This document shows, piece by piece, positions 44,928-55,566 of a DNA stretch of 64,000 bases. The notes under the pieces were generated by a model. That model worked only from the letters and a program-made list of their open reading frames with translations. It had not been told where the DNA came from and did no database searches. Made by a program: the position numbers and the translations under genes. The stretch is from Gnetum montanum (lineage: Eukaryota > Streptophyta > Gnetopsida > Gnetales > Gnetaceae): contig MNCI01014407.1 of NCBI GenBank assembly GCA_015680685.1, positions 638,627-702,626 of the forward strand, given 5' to 3'. Position 1 is the stretch's first letter, and the number at the start of each line of letters is the position of its first letter.

Positions 44928-45419
44928 TCTTATGATGATCTTAAAGCTTTTAGGCAAGATGTGATGACACATAAAAGTCCTTTAATAGAAGATTGTAAAA
45001 TAGTCAAGAAAAAACAAAGGAAATTTAATCCATCATTTGAACCAGCTATGGAAGCTGAAATCAAGAAGTTGTTGCAAGCACGAATCATATATCCAGTACG
45101 ATATTCTACATGGCTTGCTAACCTTGTTCTAGTGAGAAAGAAAAATGGTGATATAAGGCTTTGTCTAGACTTTAGAAATCTGAATGATGCCTCAAAAAAG
45201 GATAAGTATCCACTTCCAAGAATTGATGAGATGCTGATTAAAGTCTCAGGTTGTCAAGTATATTCTTTCTTAAATGATTTATCAGGTTATAATCAAATCA
45301 TGGAAAATAAGAATAATAGAACAATATTCATCATTTCAAAGATTACTTATGAGAAGGTTAGAGATATGAGGATTCCTACCAAAGTAATCCTCACCATTCT
45401 CTTCCCATCTCAAGAATAG
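44928..45419 (+). pseudogene. Element A reverse transcriptase, truncated
   Basis: Same frame as the preceding ORF after a single TAG that stands where RTs have Trp (NFA-stop-SYDD). Contains EPAMEAEIKKLLQARIIYPV, WLANLVLVRKKNGDIRLCLD, FRNLNDASKKDKYPLPRIDE and SFLNDLSGYNQI, then homology ends and the frame closes at 45417-45419. The catalytic YxDD box, thumb, gypsy RNase H and integrase are absent. Only the fingers and first palm motifs remain. Confidence 0.88.
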
Positions 45420-45610
45420 TCCATGAACAAAGGACTTGATATTGTATAGTTTGTTGGTTTTTTTTAGGAATGAGGTTTTTATACCATCAAACCTTATGTT
45501 TGATGGGAATTTTCCTCCAAAATGATTTATCTTTTCAGCTGTAAAAAGTTCAATAAAAGTTTCAATACAGTTCAGTTTTAAAGGACTTGCATAATTTTTT
45601 TTAAGCTTTT
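45420..45610 (+). other. Element A 3' leader to PPT
   Basis: Short non-coding stretch between truncated pol and the polypurine tract. Confidence 0.5.
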
Positions 45611-45624
45611 AAAGGGGGCAAAAA
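45611..45624 (+). promoter_or_regulatory. Polypurine tract of element A
   Basis: AAAGGGGGCAAAAA immediately before the 3' LTR; primes plus-strand synthesis. Confidence 0.88.
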
Positions 45625-45874
45625 TGTTGGCACATTTGGCCATTTCATGGAACAATTGGACTATCTTATTAAAAGTTGGAGCATCTTGGTGTTGGTACAT
45701 TTTTGATCATTTAATGGAGTAGACTTTATGAATGAAATGGGATTTCATTTATCATTTATTCTATATTGATTTAAGAGAGAGATGATCTACCCGTCCAAAA
45801 ATTTTTACATTGAATTTTTAAAACAATGTATGGTTGAAAATATAGAAGTAAACATGTAGCTTTAACATTATGGG

Positions 45875-46426
45875 TTGATGGGTAAAATTGGAGAAGCGTG
45901 CTCATCAAAATCAAATGTAGATGATGAACATGATGCTAGCAATGAAGAAGAAGAAGAAGCGTTGAATGCCTTCAATTTGCGCAATCTTGTTAGGAGACAG
46001 AATGATGAGTTTTCTTTAAAGTATGATGAAATCTCAAAGGAGTTAGAACCTATGCAGGCTCAGGTTAAGCAAGCTATTCAAGATGTTTGTGAAATCACTT
46101 CCTTCAATGTAAACATTTTAAGGGAGGAACTAAAGGATAATCAGTTGAGAAGTTTTATTTTCCATAATCAGAATAATGGAGAAGCAACACTGAACTTGAT
46201 TCCTGATGGTATGACTGTGGCTGAATATGCAAAGTCTGATTCATCAAAATCCAAGAAATTAAGTACCTGCATCATCAATACCCTTGGGAAATGGTTGCCC
46301 AATAAGGAAATATTCCAAAACGTTAAGGACAGTCTTGGGCCAGTAGCAACATCTAGTAGATTGATTGATACTTTCATTTTGAAGGGTATGAAAGAAAGAG
46401 AGTTCAAGCAAGCTGCGTATTGCTAG
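45875..46426 (+). CDS. Unrecognised 183-aa ORF, 3' LTR copy
   Basis: Second copy of the ORF at 38832-39383, same length and no stops, about 28 amino-acid differences by eye (for example EEEEEALNAFNLRN). Function unknown; see the first copy. Confidence 0.5.
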   Translation: MMGKIGEACSSKSNVDDEHDASNEEEEEALNAFNLRNLVRRQNDEFSLKYDEISKELEPMQAQVKQAIQDVCEITSFNVNILREELKDNQLRSFIFHNQNNGEATLNLIPDGMTVAEYAKSDSSKSKKLSTCIINTLGKWLPNKEIFQNVKDSLGPVATSSRLIDTFILKGMKEREFKQAAYC

Positions 46427-46469
46427 GGCCAGAAAGTTTGGTGCTGGATTCACAGTTTTTTCTCAGGAT

Positions 46470-46752
46470 TCAGCAATCGCCGCGGATGCCATTGAAAATC
46501 AGCACATTGCTCATGAACATATCTCTGCACATCCCTCTTCTAATGGCCTCGAAATGCAGTTCTGTATCCTTTTGCAGGCTCCTAGTTTTGGCATAGCCAC
46601 CGAAAACGGTTGCGATGGTGTAATTGCTGGGGTTTATTCGCGCTTGCTGCATCCAGCGAAAAATGCCAAAATGCTTGCTCACGTAGTTGTTGGCAACACA
46701 AACAGAACCCAGATAGTACAGGTGGGCAGTGAATTTACAGGCCTCCAGCGGT
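46470..46752 (-). pseudogene. Captured PPR gene fragment (antisense, 3' LTR)
   Basis: FGIFRWMQQARINPSNYTIA, TVFGGYAKTRSLQKDTELHF, EAIRRGMCRDMFMSNVLIF. Copy of 39427-39709; some residues here are closer to the PPR pattern (VFGGYAK), so neither LTR copy is simply ancestral. Confidence 0.8.
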
Positions 46753-47087
46753 GACATCGTGCTCATGGGCAGTTCTACGTGGATCCCGAAGGTCCAGCAA
46801 CTGCTTTAGAACTTTTTCAATGGCAAGGAGCTCTGCAAGAGCATTAAACCCAACGAGGCCGTTGCCTACGGTGCAACCGTATAGGCCCCCATTCTCTCTA
46901 ACGAGTCTAGCAACAAGGTCCAAGACCTACTCCTCCTCGACGTAACTCCATTATCCCTGGGCATTAAGGCAGCAGGCTTCAAAAACAACATCACCATCAC
47001 CAACGACAAAGTGTGGCTGATCAATGATAAGATTGAGCGCATGGTCCAAGGAGAAGATAAAACAAAGCAAAGGTTACAACAGCTGTA
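46753..47087 (+). pseudogene. Captured HSP70 fragment (sense, 3' LTR)
   Basis: [18 protein letters not shown] then [27 protein letters not shown] then [39 protein letters not shown]. Closer to HSP70 than the 5' LTR copy (keeps NEAVAYG and [15 protein letters not shown]). Same internal deletion, so the deletion predates insertion of A. Confidence 0.9.
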
Positions 47088-47694
47088 GATTTTTATGGAA
47101 CACACGGCAACATTACCGAACATGGTGGCAGAGCCTTCTTTTGTGGTGGCAGTTGATATACGGTTCAGGCAAGGCAGGATAATTTGAAACTATTTGCCGG
47201 CAATTCCAGGCGTGGCACTTTCACATTCGAACTTCATATTTTGAGCCACCACCGGATTTAAATTTCTATTTTCAGCAAATTTTACATAGGTTCAAAGTGA
47301 AAATGCAAATAATTTATTTATATAAGCTTACATGGATTGGCTACCGCCACCACCAACGTCTACACCAAGGTGGATATTGCATTATCTTTTTACCACCACC
47401 TTGTTCATAAAATTACTAGGGCTTCAATAGTATTTAAAACTTAAAAATTCTAGACAAATAAAAATAAAAATAACAATTATATGGAGCTATTAGATTTATT
47501 TTAAAAATTATTGCTTACAAAAGCAATATTTGTAATATTTACACATGCCAATGTTAGCATGATTTTCTCCTAACTTTCTAACTTCCTAACTTGTTGGCCA
47601 AGTAATCTCCTAACTTGTTGGTCAAGTAAATAACTTACATACTTGGGAGAAAAGTTAGCTAAGATATTTTAGAATATAACTACCTTTTGAGCCC

Positions 47695-47702
47695 TATAAA
47701 AA
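47695..47702 (+). promoter_or_regulatory. TATA box, element A 3' LTR
   Basis: Same context as 40675-40682. Could drive transcription out of the element toward 48911. Confidence 0.7.
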
Positions 47703-48910
47703 GGCTTCAGGGGTAAGAAGAAAGGAGGTCTCACTTATCACACATAACACACTTGACCACACTTGGGGTCACACATTGTAAAACATTGCTTGTAAGATGG
47801 CTTGCTAAAGAAAAGATTTCAACCTCTTTGTCATAGTCCTGTGAGTTATGTTTTTTATTTTTTATTTTTTAAAAATTGTTTAGCTAGTGGTTTAGATAGT
47901 ATCATGATTGGCAAGTAATTTTTGGATTTTTAGATTGCTCTTATTGTTCTTGTTGCATAATAGAAGATTTCAATTAAAATTTTTCCATGGAAGCGCTTGT
48001 GTTTGAAAGCCTTAAGAGCATTTTAGTAGTGAATTTGGTTATTGTGCAACGTATAAGAACTGCTATTGAGATCGTTGTAAGAGAGTCTCTACTTGTAGTC
48101 ATGTCGTTGAACGATTCAATAGTCAAAAGGATTCAGAAAATCTTTGGTATTTTGATGGGACTAGAATAGCTTTCTTTTATCTTTAAAGTGAATCTTTGTG
48201 GTATTTCAATCAGAAATTGTCAAGTCTTTTGAAGGTTCTGTTGAATGCAATTGTTGACATCCATTATCCTGCCAAAATGGAGTCTCGTATGTGATAGTTT
48301 ACGCAGCAATTTTTTGGTAGCATAGTAGGGTTTTCTTGAAGAAATTGCTTATTTGAGCCTTGGAAGTTTGAACAATTTGTAGTTATTAAATTTAGGATAG
48401 CTTTATTGCGAAGTGTTTACTCGTATCATTTTACCTTGTTTAAATATTTGAGATCTTTACACAAATCTTCTTTCTTTTTCTCTTATCTCTAATTTCCATT
48501 GAATCTTGCTCTGTTTCTAGTTTTCTTGTGGAACTTTTTCTTTCTCTAGGGAAAATTAGAAGTAGATTCGTAGAGTTGTGCTCAAATGTTTTTGCAAAAT
48601 TTTATTTGTTACAAGTAGGTATTATAAGGACCGCGTAGACTAGGCAATTGAACAAAATAGGAACTCTCAATAACTCATAGTACTTGGCAAAGTTGGCTGA
48701 ATCTCTTTAAGATAAGTCATTTGTAGTTTACACACAACGTAATCGTTTCATTTTTCACAACCGAACACCGCAATAGCACACACACATACTCACATTAACT
48801 ACTGAGTCTATTAGGAGGTATCTGGGCCTTGGTGTTGCCAGAGACCAGCAAGCACCTAAACCTTGTTCGAGGACACTCGTTAGCGGTCGCATCCCAAACA
48901 GTCGCCTACA

Positions 48911-48915
48911 GTAAG
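48911..48915. repeat. Target-site duplication of element A, right copy
   Basis: GTAAG, identical to 38577-38581. Confidence 0.95.
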
Positions 48916-50026
48916 CAAGTCCATTTGTAGCCTCTACTTGATGATCTCTCAGGTAGCCTCAGTTTTTTCTTAGACCATCAACTAGTACCTAGCATAATCA
49001 ATCTCTATGGTCTGCTAGGTACTATCTCTTCATGGCTAAGCTGACAAGAAATCATATTGGGACTAGAGGTCTCCCGATCATCATATTCCAACTCACCATT
49101 GTCTCCTGAAGCTTGTGCACATGTTTCCATAGGTGCTCATTTAAGGGCTTGTAGGTCCATAATGTTGTCACACTAGACAATGTACACTTGCTAACTACCT
49201 CATACACAAGATCAGGCACTTACTCCATTTCAAAAGGGTATTCAGGGACAACATCCACCTTAGCCACCTAATTCAAATCCCAGCAGAGCTTAGATCCTAT
49301 TGGCAGGCAACAAGTAAATCAACATTAGCCACAAACTAAGTGTAAAATTGATAAAGCAATGTAAGTAAAAAAATAGCGTACATACCAAACTTAGGATTGC
49401 CTATTATATGCAGTCCACCATATCCTCTATGATGCTTTCCATGAAGGTAAATTTGTCCAACATCTCTAACCATGGCTTCATGCGGCAGGTAAGCGCAGGT
49501 GATGGATTGTTAATGGGAACATCTAAGGCTGTAACCCAAGATGGTGCAATATTTAGCAAGAATACAATAGCCAAATATGGAAGAGCAAAAGAGAAAAAAA
49601 ATAGATGACAACTTAAATCACTTACCAAGTAAGCCCTCGAGTGTGAGTTCGGGGGAGGGGGGGCACAAGGGGGGGGGTGGGGTCCTCCAGCTACACACCA
49701 TCAAAGAAGTTGGTAAAATCACCCTCATCGGAGTGGAACAACCCCTTCTACATCAAACTGTTGGAAGGTCTCGATGGCCTCGTGCAGCTCTTCTTTGTGT
49801 GCCTCCTCCTCCTCAGCTTGAGGAGTAGCTGTCTCTACTACTATTGCTACCGCTGCTTCAACAACACTCTTACCTAACTCACAAATAGAGAATAATAGCA
49901 TTAGCATAACATAACAAGAAAACATAAAAATTATAAATAGAGAAAATTTAAAAACAAATGCATCTACACATGTACTAACCTACAACATCTGTGCACAAAG
50001 TGGGTATCTTGAAGCAGATTTTCTTG
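48916..50026 (-). pseudogene. Antisense gene-like module in element D spacer (part 2)
   Basis: Continues the D spacer between A and B. The minus strand has a Glu-rich readable piece (ETATPQAEEEEAHKEELHEA, IETFQQFDVEGVVPLR, about 49725-49830) and separate blocks bounded by GT/AG-like steps. No domain recognised. A G-run lies at 49651-49682. Confidence 0.35.
49651..49682 (+). other. G-rich run, possible G-quadruplex
   Basis: Four G tracts of 4-9 bases within 32 bases, separated by short loops (A, CACAA, T). Fits a G-quadruplex pattern; whether it forms is not known. Such runs are also prone to assembly error. Confidence 0.6.
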
Positions 50027-50031
50027 GTACC
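50027..50031. repeat. Target-site duplication of element B, left copy
   Basis: GTACC, identical to 57335-57339. Confidence 0.95.
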
Positions 50032-50828
50032 TGATGAGTGGAGAGGTACCCCTACACTCAACCATACGAATACGAGCGTTACACATGCGATCTGGTCAAA
50101 CTCCATAGACTAAGTGCCTACACGCCTTATGGAACACTTAAGGTTAATCATTCGTTGTCTTCCCAGACTTACTTGTATTTGTCATGGTTGTATGGTTAAG
50201 TAAGTTTGAGGTATGTGATTTTTATCATTTTTATGTTTTATCTCCTATGCTAATGAGGTGAAGGGTGAAGAGACTAATTAACTAACTTTAACTAACTAAC
50301 TAAGCCTTAATTAACCTAGCATCAACATCCATTCCCACTTACCATTCACACCCTAAACCAATGCAACCTTGATTACCAAACACTATTTGTTACTAGGATT
50401 ATCAAGCGTAACGCACATGCTTGAAGCGGTCATACTGAATGCACTTAACTAGGAGAGAAGGGTTGAGAGAGATTTAATGAACTAATAAAGCATTTAAGTG
50501 ATAAATAATAAATAACAATAAATAAAGTCCTAATTAGCCTAGTCCATGCACTACAAGGTTTATCCAAGAAGTTCGTCTTTATTTTCATACACAAACTAGT
50601 GTTCAAGTACAATATTGCTCGAATAAAGATTCGTTCACTTTGGAGCTCCTACTGTAGGCACATGGAAATTATTCTATCTCTGGAGAGGAAAAACTGCCAG
50701 AGTTTCACTACGGTTTAGGCCTAAACTTAGAAACAAGGGAGAGCTACCTCTTATTTATAGATTTGGTGGTGCACTGTGATATCGCATACGCAATATTATA
50801 GGGGAAGATGTGATATCGCATCCCATCA
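50032..50828 (-). repeat. Element B 3' LTR (minus strand)
   Basis: 797 bp, TGATGAG...CATCA in plus coordinates. GATATC motifs at its right end (fewer than in the partner LTR), TATA box at 50752-50759 (minus). About 28 mismatches to the partner LTR in the first 400 bp by hand count. Confidence 0.92.
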
Positions 50829-50834
50829 TACCCC
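50829..50834 (-). promoter_or_regulatory. Polypurine tract of element B
   Basis: GGGGTA on the minus strand directly before the 3' LTR, preceded by GGACAAGTTTTCATTTAGTC, matching elements H and G. Confidence 0.65.
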
Positions 50835-52995
50835 TATGACTAAATGAAAACTTGTCCTCGAGTTCCTTAAAAAATATTGGGAAGGTATGGGATTATTGAC
50901 TTGAATGGAACTAATGGTGAATGGGATGCCATGTGAATGGATCATCATTACAGAACAAAACAAAATTGATGTTCATGACAACAAGAGTGAACACCTTATA
51001 CATTTGACATCAGGCCTTATTTGGCAGCTAAGAGAGAAGAGAAAAGAAGTCTGTTGTTGCCAATGCCAAGATTGCACCTTTCGTTGTCCATCCGTAAGCG
51101 CACCATCGATCTCATTCTTTGCATAGCTACTTCAGCACCTATCCATTTCAGGTGTTCCCTCCAAATCCAATCCATTGTTGCATGATTTCCATATGCACAC
51201 ATAACATAGTCTTATATTAGTAAGGGTAAATGAATTTCAATGCAGTTGATATCTTGCCTCAGTGAAAGGTCCATTGGCTAAGTTGTGGTATGGCTGATAT
51301 GGGTCTAGAGATATAATCATGGTGACTACCGAAGGTGTAGGGGCTAGGAGAAAATCGAAAAAATTGGACCAAGATCCCCATGACTAAGAGCAAACCTTCG
51401 GGAGTGATAGAATGGAGAAGGAAAAAGAACAAGAAAGATGGAGAAAAAGAGACAACTATAACGTCGATGAAGTGGATGTCAAGATGGCAATGAACAAAAG
51501 AGAGTGGATTGTGAAAATGTTAAGGGAAAGAAATTAACTGATGTACCAAACAGGAATGCTAGTGGGTCCTCCCCAAAGTAGGCTTCCTGACAAACCCACA
51601 TTCAAAGAGTCCATAGAGTCTGGGAATGTCATTTGGAACAAGAGTTAAAGTCTTAACCGCAAGAATTTACCAAAAAGAAAACAATGCATCCACCAAGATA
51701 TGGACTACTGATACAACCACTGGCAATGAGGTGATAGATGGGGAAAGAAGGATGGAAAGGAGAGAGTGGAATGGAGTCTCAAGTGGAATGTGGTCTCAAG
51801 AACAAGGTGGTGTATAGCCCCTTGTGTGTTTCATGATTAATGTGACTTAGTAGATCCCATTCCAAGTCTGGCCTCAAACAAACCACATTCAGTGACTTCG
51901 CATTAATTCATTCGGCCAATCCATCCACTTGAATAACAAGAATGCCTCCCCCAAGAGCCACCACCATTCTGACGAAATGAAGGAGAAGAGAGAATGGGAA
52001 GCAAGAAGGGCCTTAGTTAGAGGGAACATGTTCATTTTAGTTCCATAACCAGTGCTTGTAGCCCACATAATTATTACATCTAAGGGGTGTGCTTTGAATT
52101 CTCACTTTTTTCTTTCTTCTTTTTATTTTTATTTTTATTTTTTTATTTTTATGCATGAGAACCACACCATGCAAAGAATTATTATTTTTATTTACTCAAC
52201 TTCCCGATAATTGGGTAACATCGAAATAATAAGAAAACTTGAGGATAAAACATCCAAGCACCCAAGAGAATGGCCAACACAATTGCACCAAGTTCCCTTG
52301 AAGTCACATCCTTTTCAAGCCTTGAGTCCTTCCTTAGTTTGAGAAATGCCCAGTCACCGATTCATTATAATTCCTATTATTGAGGAAAAGGGACTATACA
52401 GTTCCAAGCCAAGAGAGACCACAGATTTTTGTGGATGAATGGATGAAGTGGGATCATTGCCTATCATATCAAAAGAAACATACCTTAGTATCAACATCAT
52501 AACTTAAAAGTAAAAACCAAACATTAGCAATCAATAGGAAAATAGTTCATACCATCATGAAGAACACTTATTAAATGACAAACTTGACAAGATGGATAAC
52601 ACACATACACAAAGAAATGAAAAAGTATAACGATGTTGTAAAACAAAAATAAGAAAAGTTAAAGAAATTTGTAAAACAAAAATGTGCAAAACAAAAATGT
52701 GTAAAACAAAAAATGTAAAAGAACTGAGGGCCCCAAATGATCAGCATAGGTGTCCATCTTCCCCATGACTGAATGGAAAGGGAGAGATCCGAAATAATGA
52801 ACATCTATTTAAATTCCTTACAAGTGTCCAACTTCTCCTGATTGATGTTTTTAGGTTAAGGGGTGGAAGTCAATGACACTCATACTCCAATGTATCTATG
52901 CCTTCGTTGTTAGCATGGGTTGTTCCTCTAAATTTTTCCATGCATATTGGTGGGCTGCTTTCTTGATCAGCTGTCAACCACTAGGTGTTCTCTTG
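50835..52995 (-). other. Element B long 3' region
   Basis: 2.1 kb, collinear by conserved blocks with 13525-15530 of H (inverted) and with G. An A/T-rich repeat near 52120-52150 replaces the GA array of H. It contains the small conserved ORF and, near 52740-52830, the short pol C-terminus-like text that follows protease directly. Confidence 0.65.
51017..51202 (-). CDS. Small conserved ORF in gypsy 3' region (element B copy)
   Basis: 61 codons: HATMDWIWREHLKWIGAEVA ... MDNERCNLGIGNN. Aligns with 15140-15337 of H (M-D-W, R-E-H-L-x-W, C-N-L-G-I). Unknown function. Confidence 0.35.
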   Translation of the reverse strand: MCAYGNHATMDWIWREHLKWIGAEVAMQRMRSMVRLRMDNERCNLGIGNNRLLFSSLLAAK

Positions 52996-53538
52996 TTACG
53001 TGGTTGCTACATATAGACATCGTTGTATCTGTGTTTCTTGGGCACACCAGTTGCATGTAGGAGATGTTGAGCATTCCTCCATGTCATCATCTTCTAAGTA
53101 ACTATATGTGATGCATGGAACTTTCTTCTTCTTGATATTTCCATAAATATTTTCCTTAGATATTTCCAAGGAAAGATCATGGATCCCTAGGCATGCATTG
53201 ATGGTGCTAAGCCATGTCCTCCCCATTATAATTGGGAAGTCTCCTTTGTTACTATTAACTTCTATCACCAGAAAATAAGCTGGGTATGACCAACCACACA
53301 CAGTGGTAATGATGTCCTCCACCAATCCCAAGGAAATGGTGATGGACTGGTTAGCCAGCTCTAGTTGAATATTGCTCTTCTTAAGTTGGGGCAGGTTCCA
53401 GGCTTGATACATTTCTTGTGAGATTAAGTTGACTCTGGAACCTGAGTTAAGAAGAGCCTTATGTGGTTCATTCCTGGTGACTTGGAGGTAGATTAAGGGA
53501 CTTCCAGGGTCAAAGAGTTTCCTAGGAAGGTGGCCCAC
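52996..53538 (-). pseudogene. Element B protease
   Basis: 180-codon open frame on the minus strand: GSPLIYLQVTRNEPHKALL, then NSGSRVNLISQEMYQAWNLP, SNIQLELANQSITISLGLVE, GWSYPAYFLVIEV, GDFPIIMGRTWLSTINA. It is the best-preserved protease in the window, but the catalytic Asp of DSG is Asn, so it would be inactive. The frame ends LYVATT; after about 180 bp comes the 3' region, with no RT. Confidence 0.88.
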
Positions 53539-54660
53539 CTTGATCCAGTCAGTAACAGTATGTGTTAACCTAACGGATGTGTTAAGCCCTATTGTTGGTT
53601 TGAAGGGAGCTCCGAAGCCTTGTATGTTGGAGGAGCATGCACAGAGTCAACCACTTGTGGTTGTGAGAGCTTGTTTGGGCTTTTGGTTCTAAAGAAAGGT
53701 CTTCTCTTCTTACGGTTGTTAGAACTAGCAATGGGTTCAAGTTTTATAGCTCTCGTAGCATTACGTTGCTGCGGTTGAGTGGGGAGTTCCCCTTGCATTG
53801 TTGGAGCAAGTGGTAGTGGAACCACCAGTGTAAGAGTGACAGATGGATTCGAAGGATGGTACGCATGTGGTGTATCTTCCGTGGGAGCAGGAGTCCTAAA
53901 ATACTCTCAAACTTGGTAGTGATGTTGTGGGGTTGCGTAACCCATAGAGTCACTTGGAGAAACCAGTTACTGCATGTAATAGCCATATGGGTCTAGTCGC
54001 CGATAAGGGTATCGTTGTCTAGGTGGTGGCATCCCACATGACTGTGGGTGTTGCCATTGCTAATGTTACCTGATAGGTTGTGGCGGAGTTCCACTTGGAT
54101 AATATGTTAATGCTTGGTGGAACTACCTTGGGGATAACATAACCTTCGGGGTGCTTGCCGTCTATTAAGTCTTGGGTTAAGCGCATATACCCCGAACTCT
54201 TGTAGATGTGAGATTATTGGACAACATCCCTTAGCATGGTCATATTGGCAAATCTCACATCCACATTATTGTCTGTGTTAGAATCCACGACCTCATTGGA
54301 GATAATAATTTTTCCCTTACCATTGTTACATGCATGGCCTACATTTCTCCGCTTTTTCTTATCGTGATCACTACTTCATTCCTCCTTAGACTCCTCTATG
54401 ATTTTTAGGACAATTTCAATTTTATTATCTAAGGAGCTCCATATTTCATCTACCTTGGCCGACACTTTTGTTGTTAGCTTTTGAAGCGACAAGGTTTTTC
54501 TATTCACCAACTCTTTGAGTGGTGACTCATCCTCTTCATCGTAGAATCTCACTCCCTTCTTTCAGAGGGAAGGATCACGGTTATATTCTTCCACGCTTTC
54601 TCTTTTCCATAACTCCCCTTCTTCTTTGGCTACTTGCTCCAAAAATCGATGAATTTCATG
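53539..54660 (-). pseudogene. Element B gag C-terminal part and Pro-rich linker
   Basis: On the minus strand: a Lys/Glu-rich coiled-coil-like part (about 54660-54300), the knuckle C-E-I-C-Q-Y-D-H-A-K-G-C at 54224-54259, then the Pro/Tyr/Gln linker (for example VPLPLAPTMQGELPTQPQQR, 53589-53825) leading to protease. A few frameshifts. Confidence 0.75.
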
Positions 54661-54673
54661 AGATCTACCCAAT

Positions 54674-55072
54674 TTTACGCAGCAATTTTTGGTAGCATAA
54701 TAGGATTGTCTTGAAGATATTGCTTGTTTGAGCCTTGGAAGTTTGAATAATTTGTAGATATTGAATTTGGGATAGCTTTATTGCGAAGTGTTTACTCGTG
54801 TCATTTTACCTTGTTTAAATATTTGAGGTCTTCACAAATCTGCTTTCTTTTCTTTTCTGCTTATTTCCATCGAATCTTGCTCTATTTCTAGTTTTCTTGT
54901 GGAACTATCTCTTTCTCTGGGGAAAATTAGGAGTAGATTGCGGAGTTATGCTCAAATNAACTACTGAGTTTATTTGGAGGTATCTGGGCCTTGGTGTTGC
55001 CAGAGACCAGCAAGCACCTAAATCCTGTTCGAGGACACTTGTTGATGGTCGTGTCCCAAACGGTCGCCAACA
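54674..55072 (+). repeat. Truncated element A-type LTR (U5 end) inside element B gag
   Basis: Matches the last part of the A LTR (from TTTACGCAGCAATTTTT to CGGTCGCCAACA) in plus orientation, opposite to B. Only about 400 bp is present, and a single N at 54958 marks a join that skips about 240 bp present in the complete LTRs. About 165 bp of gag is missing at the site. Either a truncated insertion or an assembly collapse of a complete one. Confidence 0.8.
54958..54958. other. Single N, probable assembly join
   Basis: Text on the two sides is separated by about 240 bp in the two complete A LTRs. Confidence 0.85.
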
Positions 55073-55566
55073 TCGTGATTACCCTACTTCCATCCTTGGA
55101 TCTTCTTACGTAAGTTAGACACTCTAGAGTATGTTTGGTATTTATCGTTGAACAACTCTAACATCGTACTCCATCTCCTAATGGTTTCTGGTTCTAAGGA
55201 CCGGTACCAACTCTCTGCTTCCTTTATGAGTGTCCTAGGAAATAATTTTAGTTTCTGCCACTCATTCTCAATATTTTGCAAGGCACATGCATCGTGGAAT
55301 GCCTGTAAATGATTTTATGAATCAGCGTTGCATCCCCCTTTGAAGCGTGGGATATTATTCATCTCTAATCTTTTGATCCAACTATCTTTTTCATGCCTTG
55401 TGGGTATTCTAACTGCCTCTGTAATATCTAGCATACTTTGGTTGGCAAGTAGGGGTTCTTCTTGATCATCTCTCTCATGACGTCTATGATGTCTACATTA
55501 TTTCCTACTTTCCCTTCGTTCATGCCTTGATTCTCTTGACTACCCTTATCCTCTCTCTCGACTCTC
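55073..55566 (-). pseudogene. Element B gag capsid core
   Basis: Frame 55281-55084 reads MQNIENEWQKLKLFPRTLIK, EAESWYRSLEPETIRRWSTM, LELFNDKYQTYSRVSNLRKK: the retrotransposon gag core. A frameshift separates it from the N-terminal ORF. Confidence 0.85.

Larger units (their letters stand above)
38582..48910 (+). mobile_element. Element A: Tat-like Ty3/gypsy with 3.3-kb LTRs carrying host gene fragments
   Basis: 10.3 kb; LTRs 38582-41889 and 45625-48910 (about 6% mismatches by eye over the first 350 bp); PBS at 41895; gag; a pol with protease, archaeal-type RNase H and truncated RT in that order; PPT at 45611-45624; perfect TSD GTAAG. The rest of RT, gypsy RNase H and integrase are missing, so this copy is non-autonomous. 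Confidence 0.95.
45625..48910 (+). repeat. Element A 3' LTR (3,286 bp)
   Basis: TGTTGGC...CCTACA, collinear with 38582-41889, including the ORF, PPR and HSP70 fragments, promoter and U5. Slightly shorter mainly because of fewer promoter-proximal repeat units. Confidence 0.95.

Noticed and set aside
38582-48910. Tandem segmental duplication of a 3.3-kb host locus
   Set aside because: The two copies start TG and end CA, are flanked by a perfect 5-bp duplication, and bracket a PBS, gag-pol and PPT, so they are LTRs.
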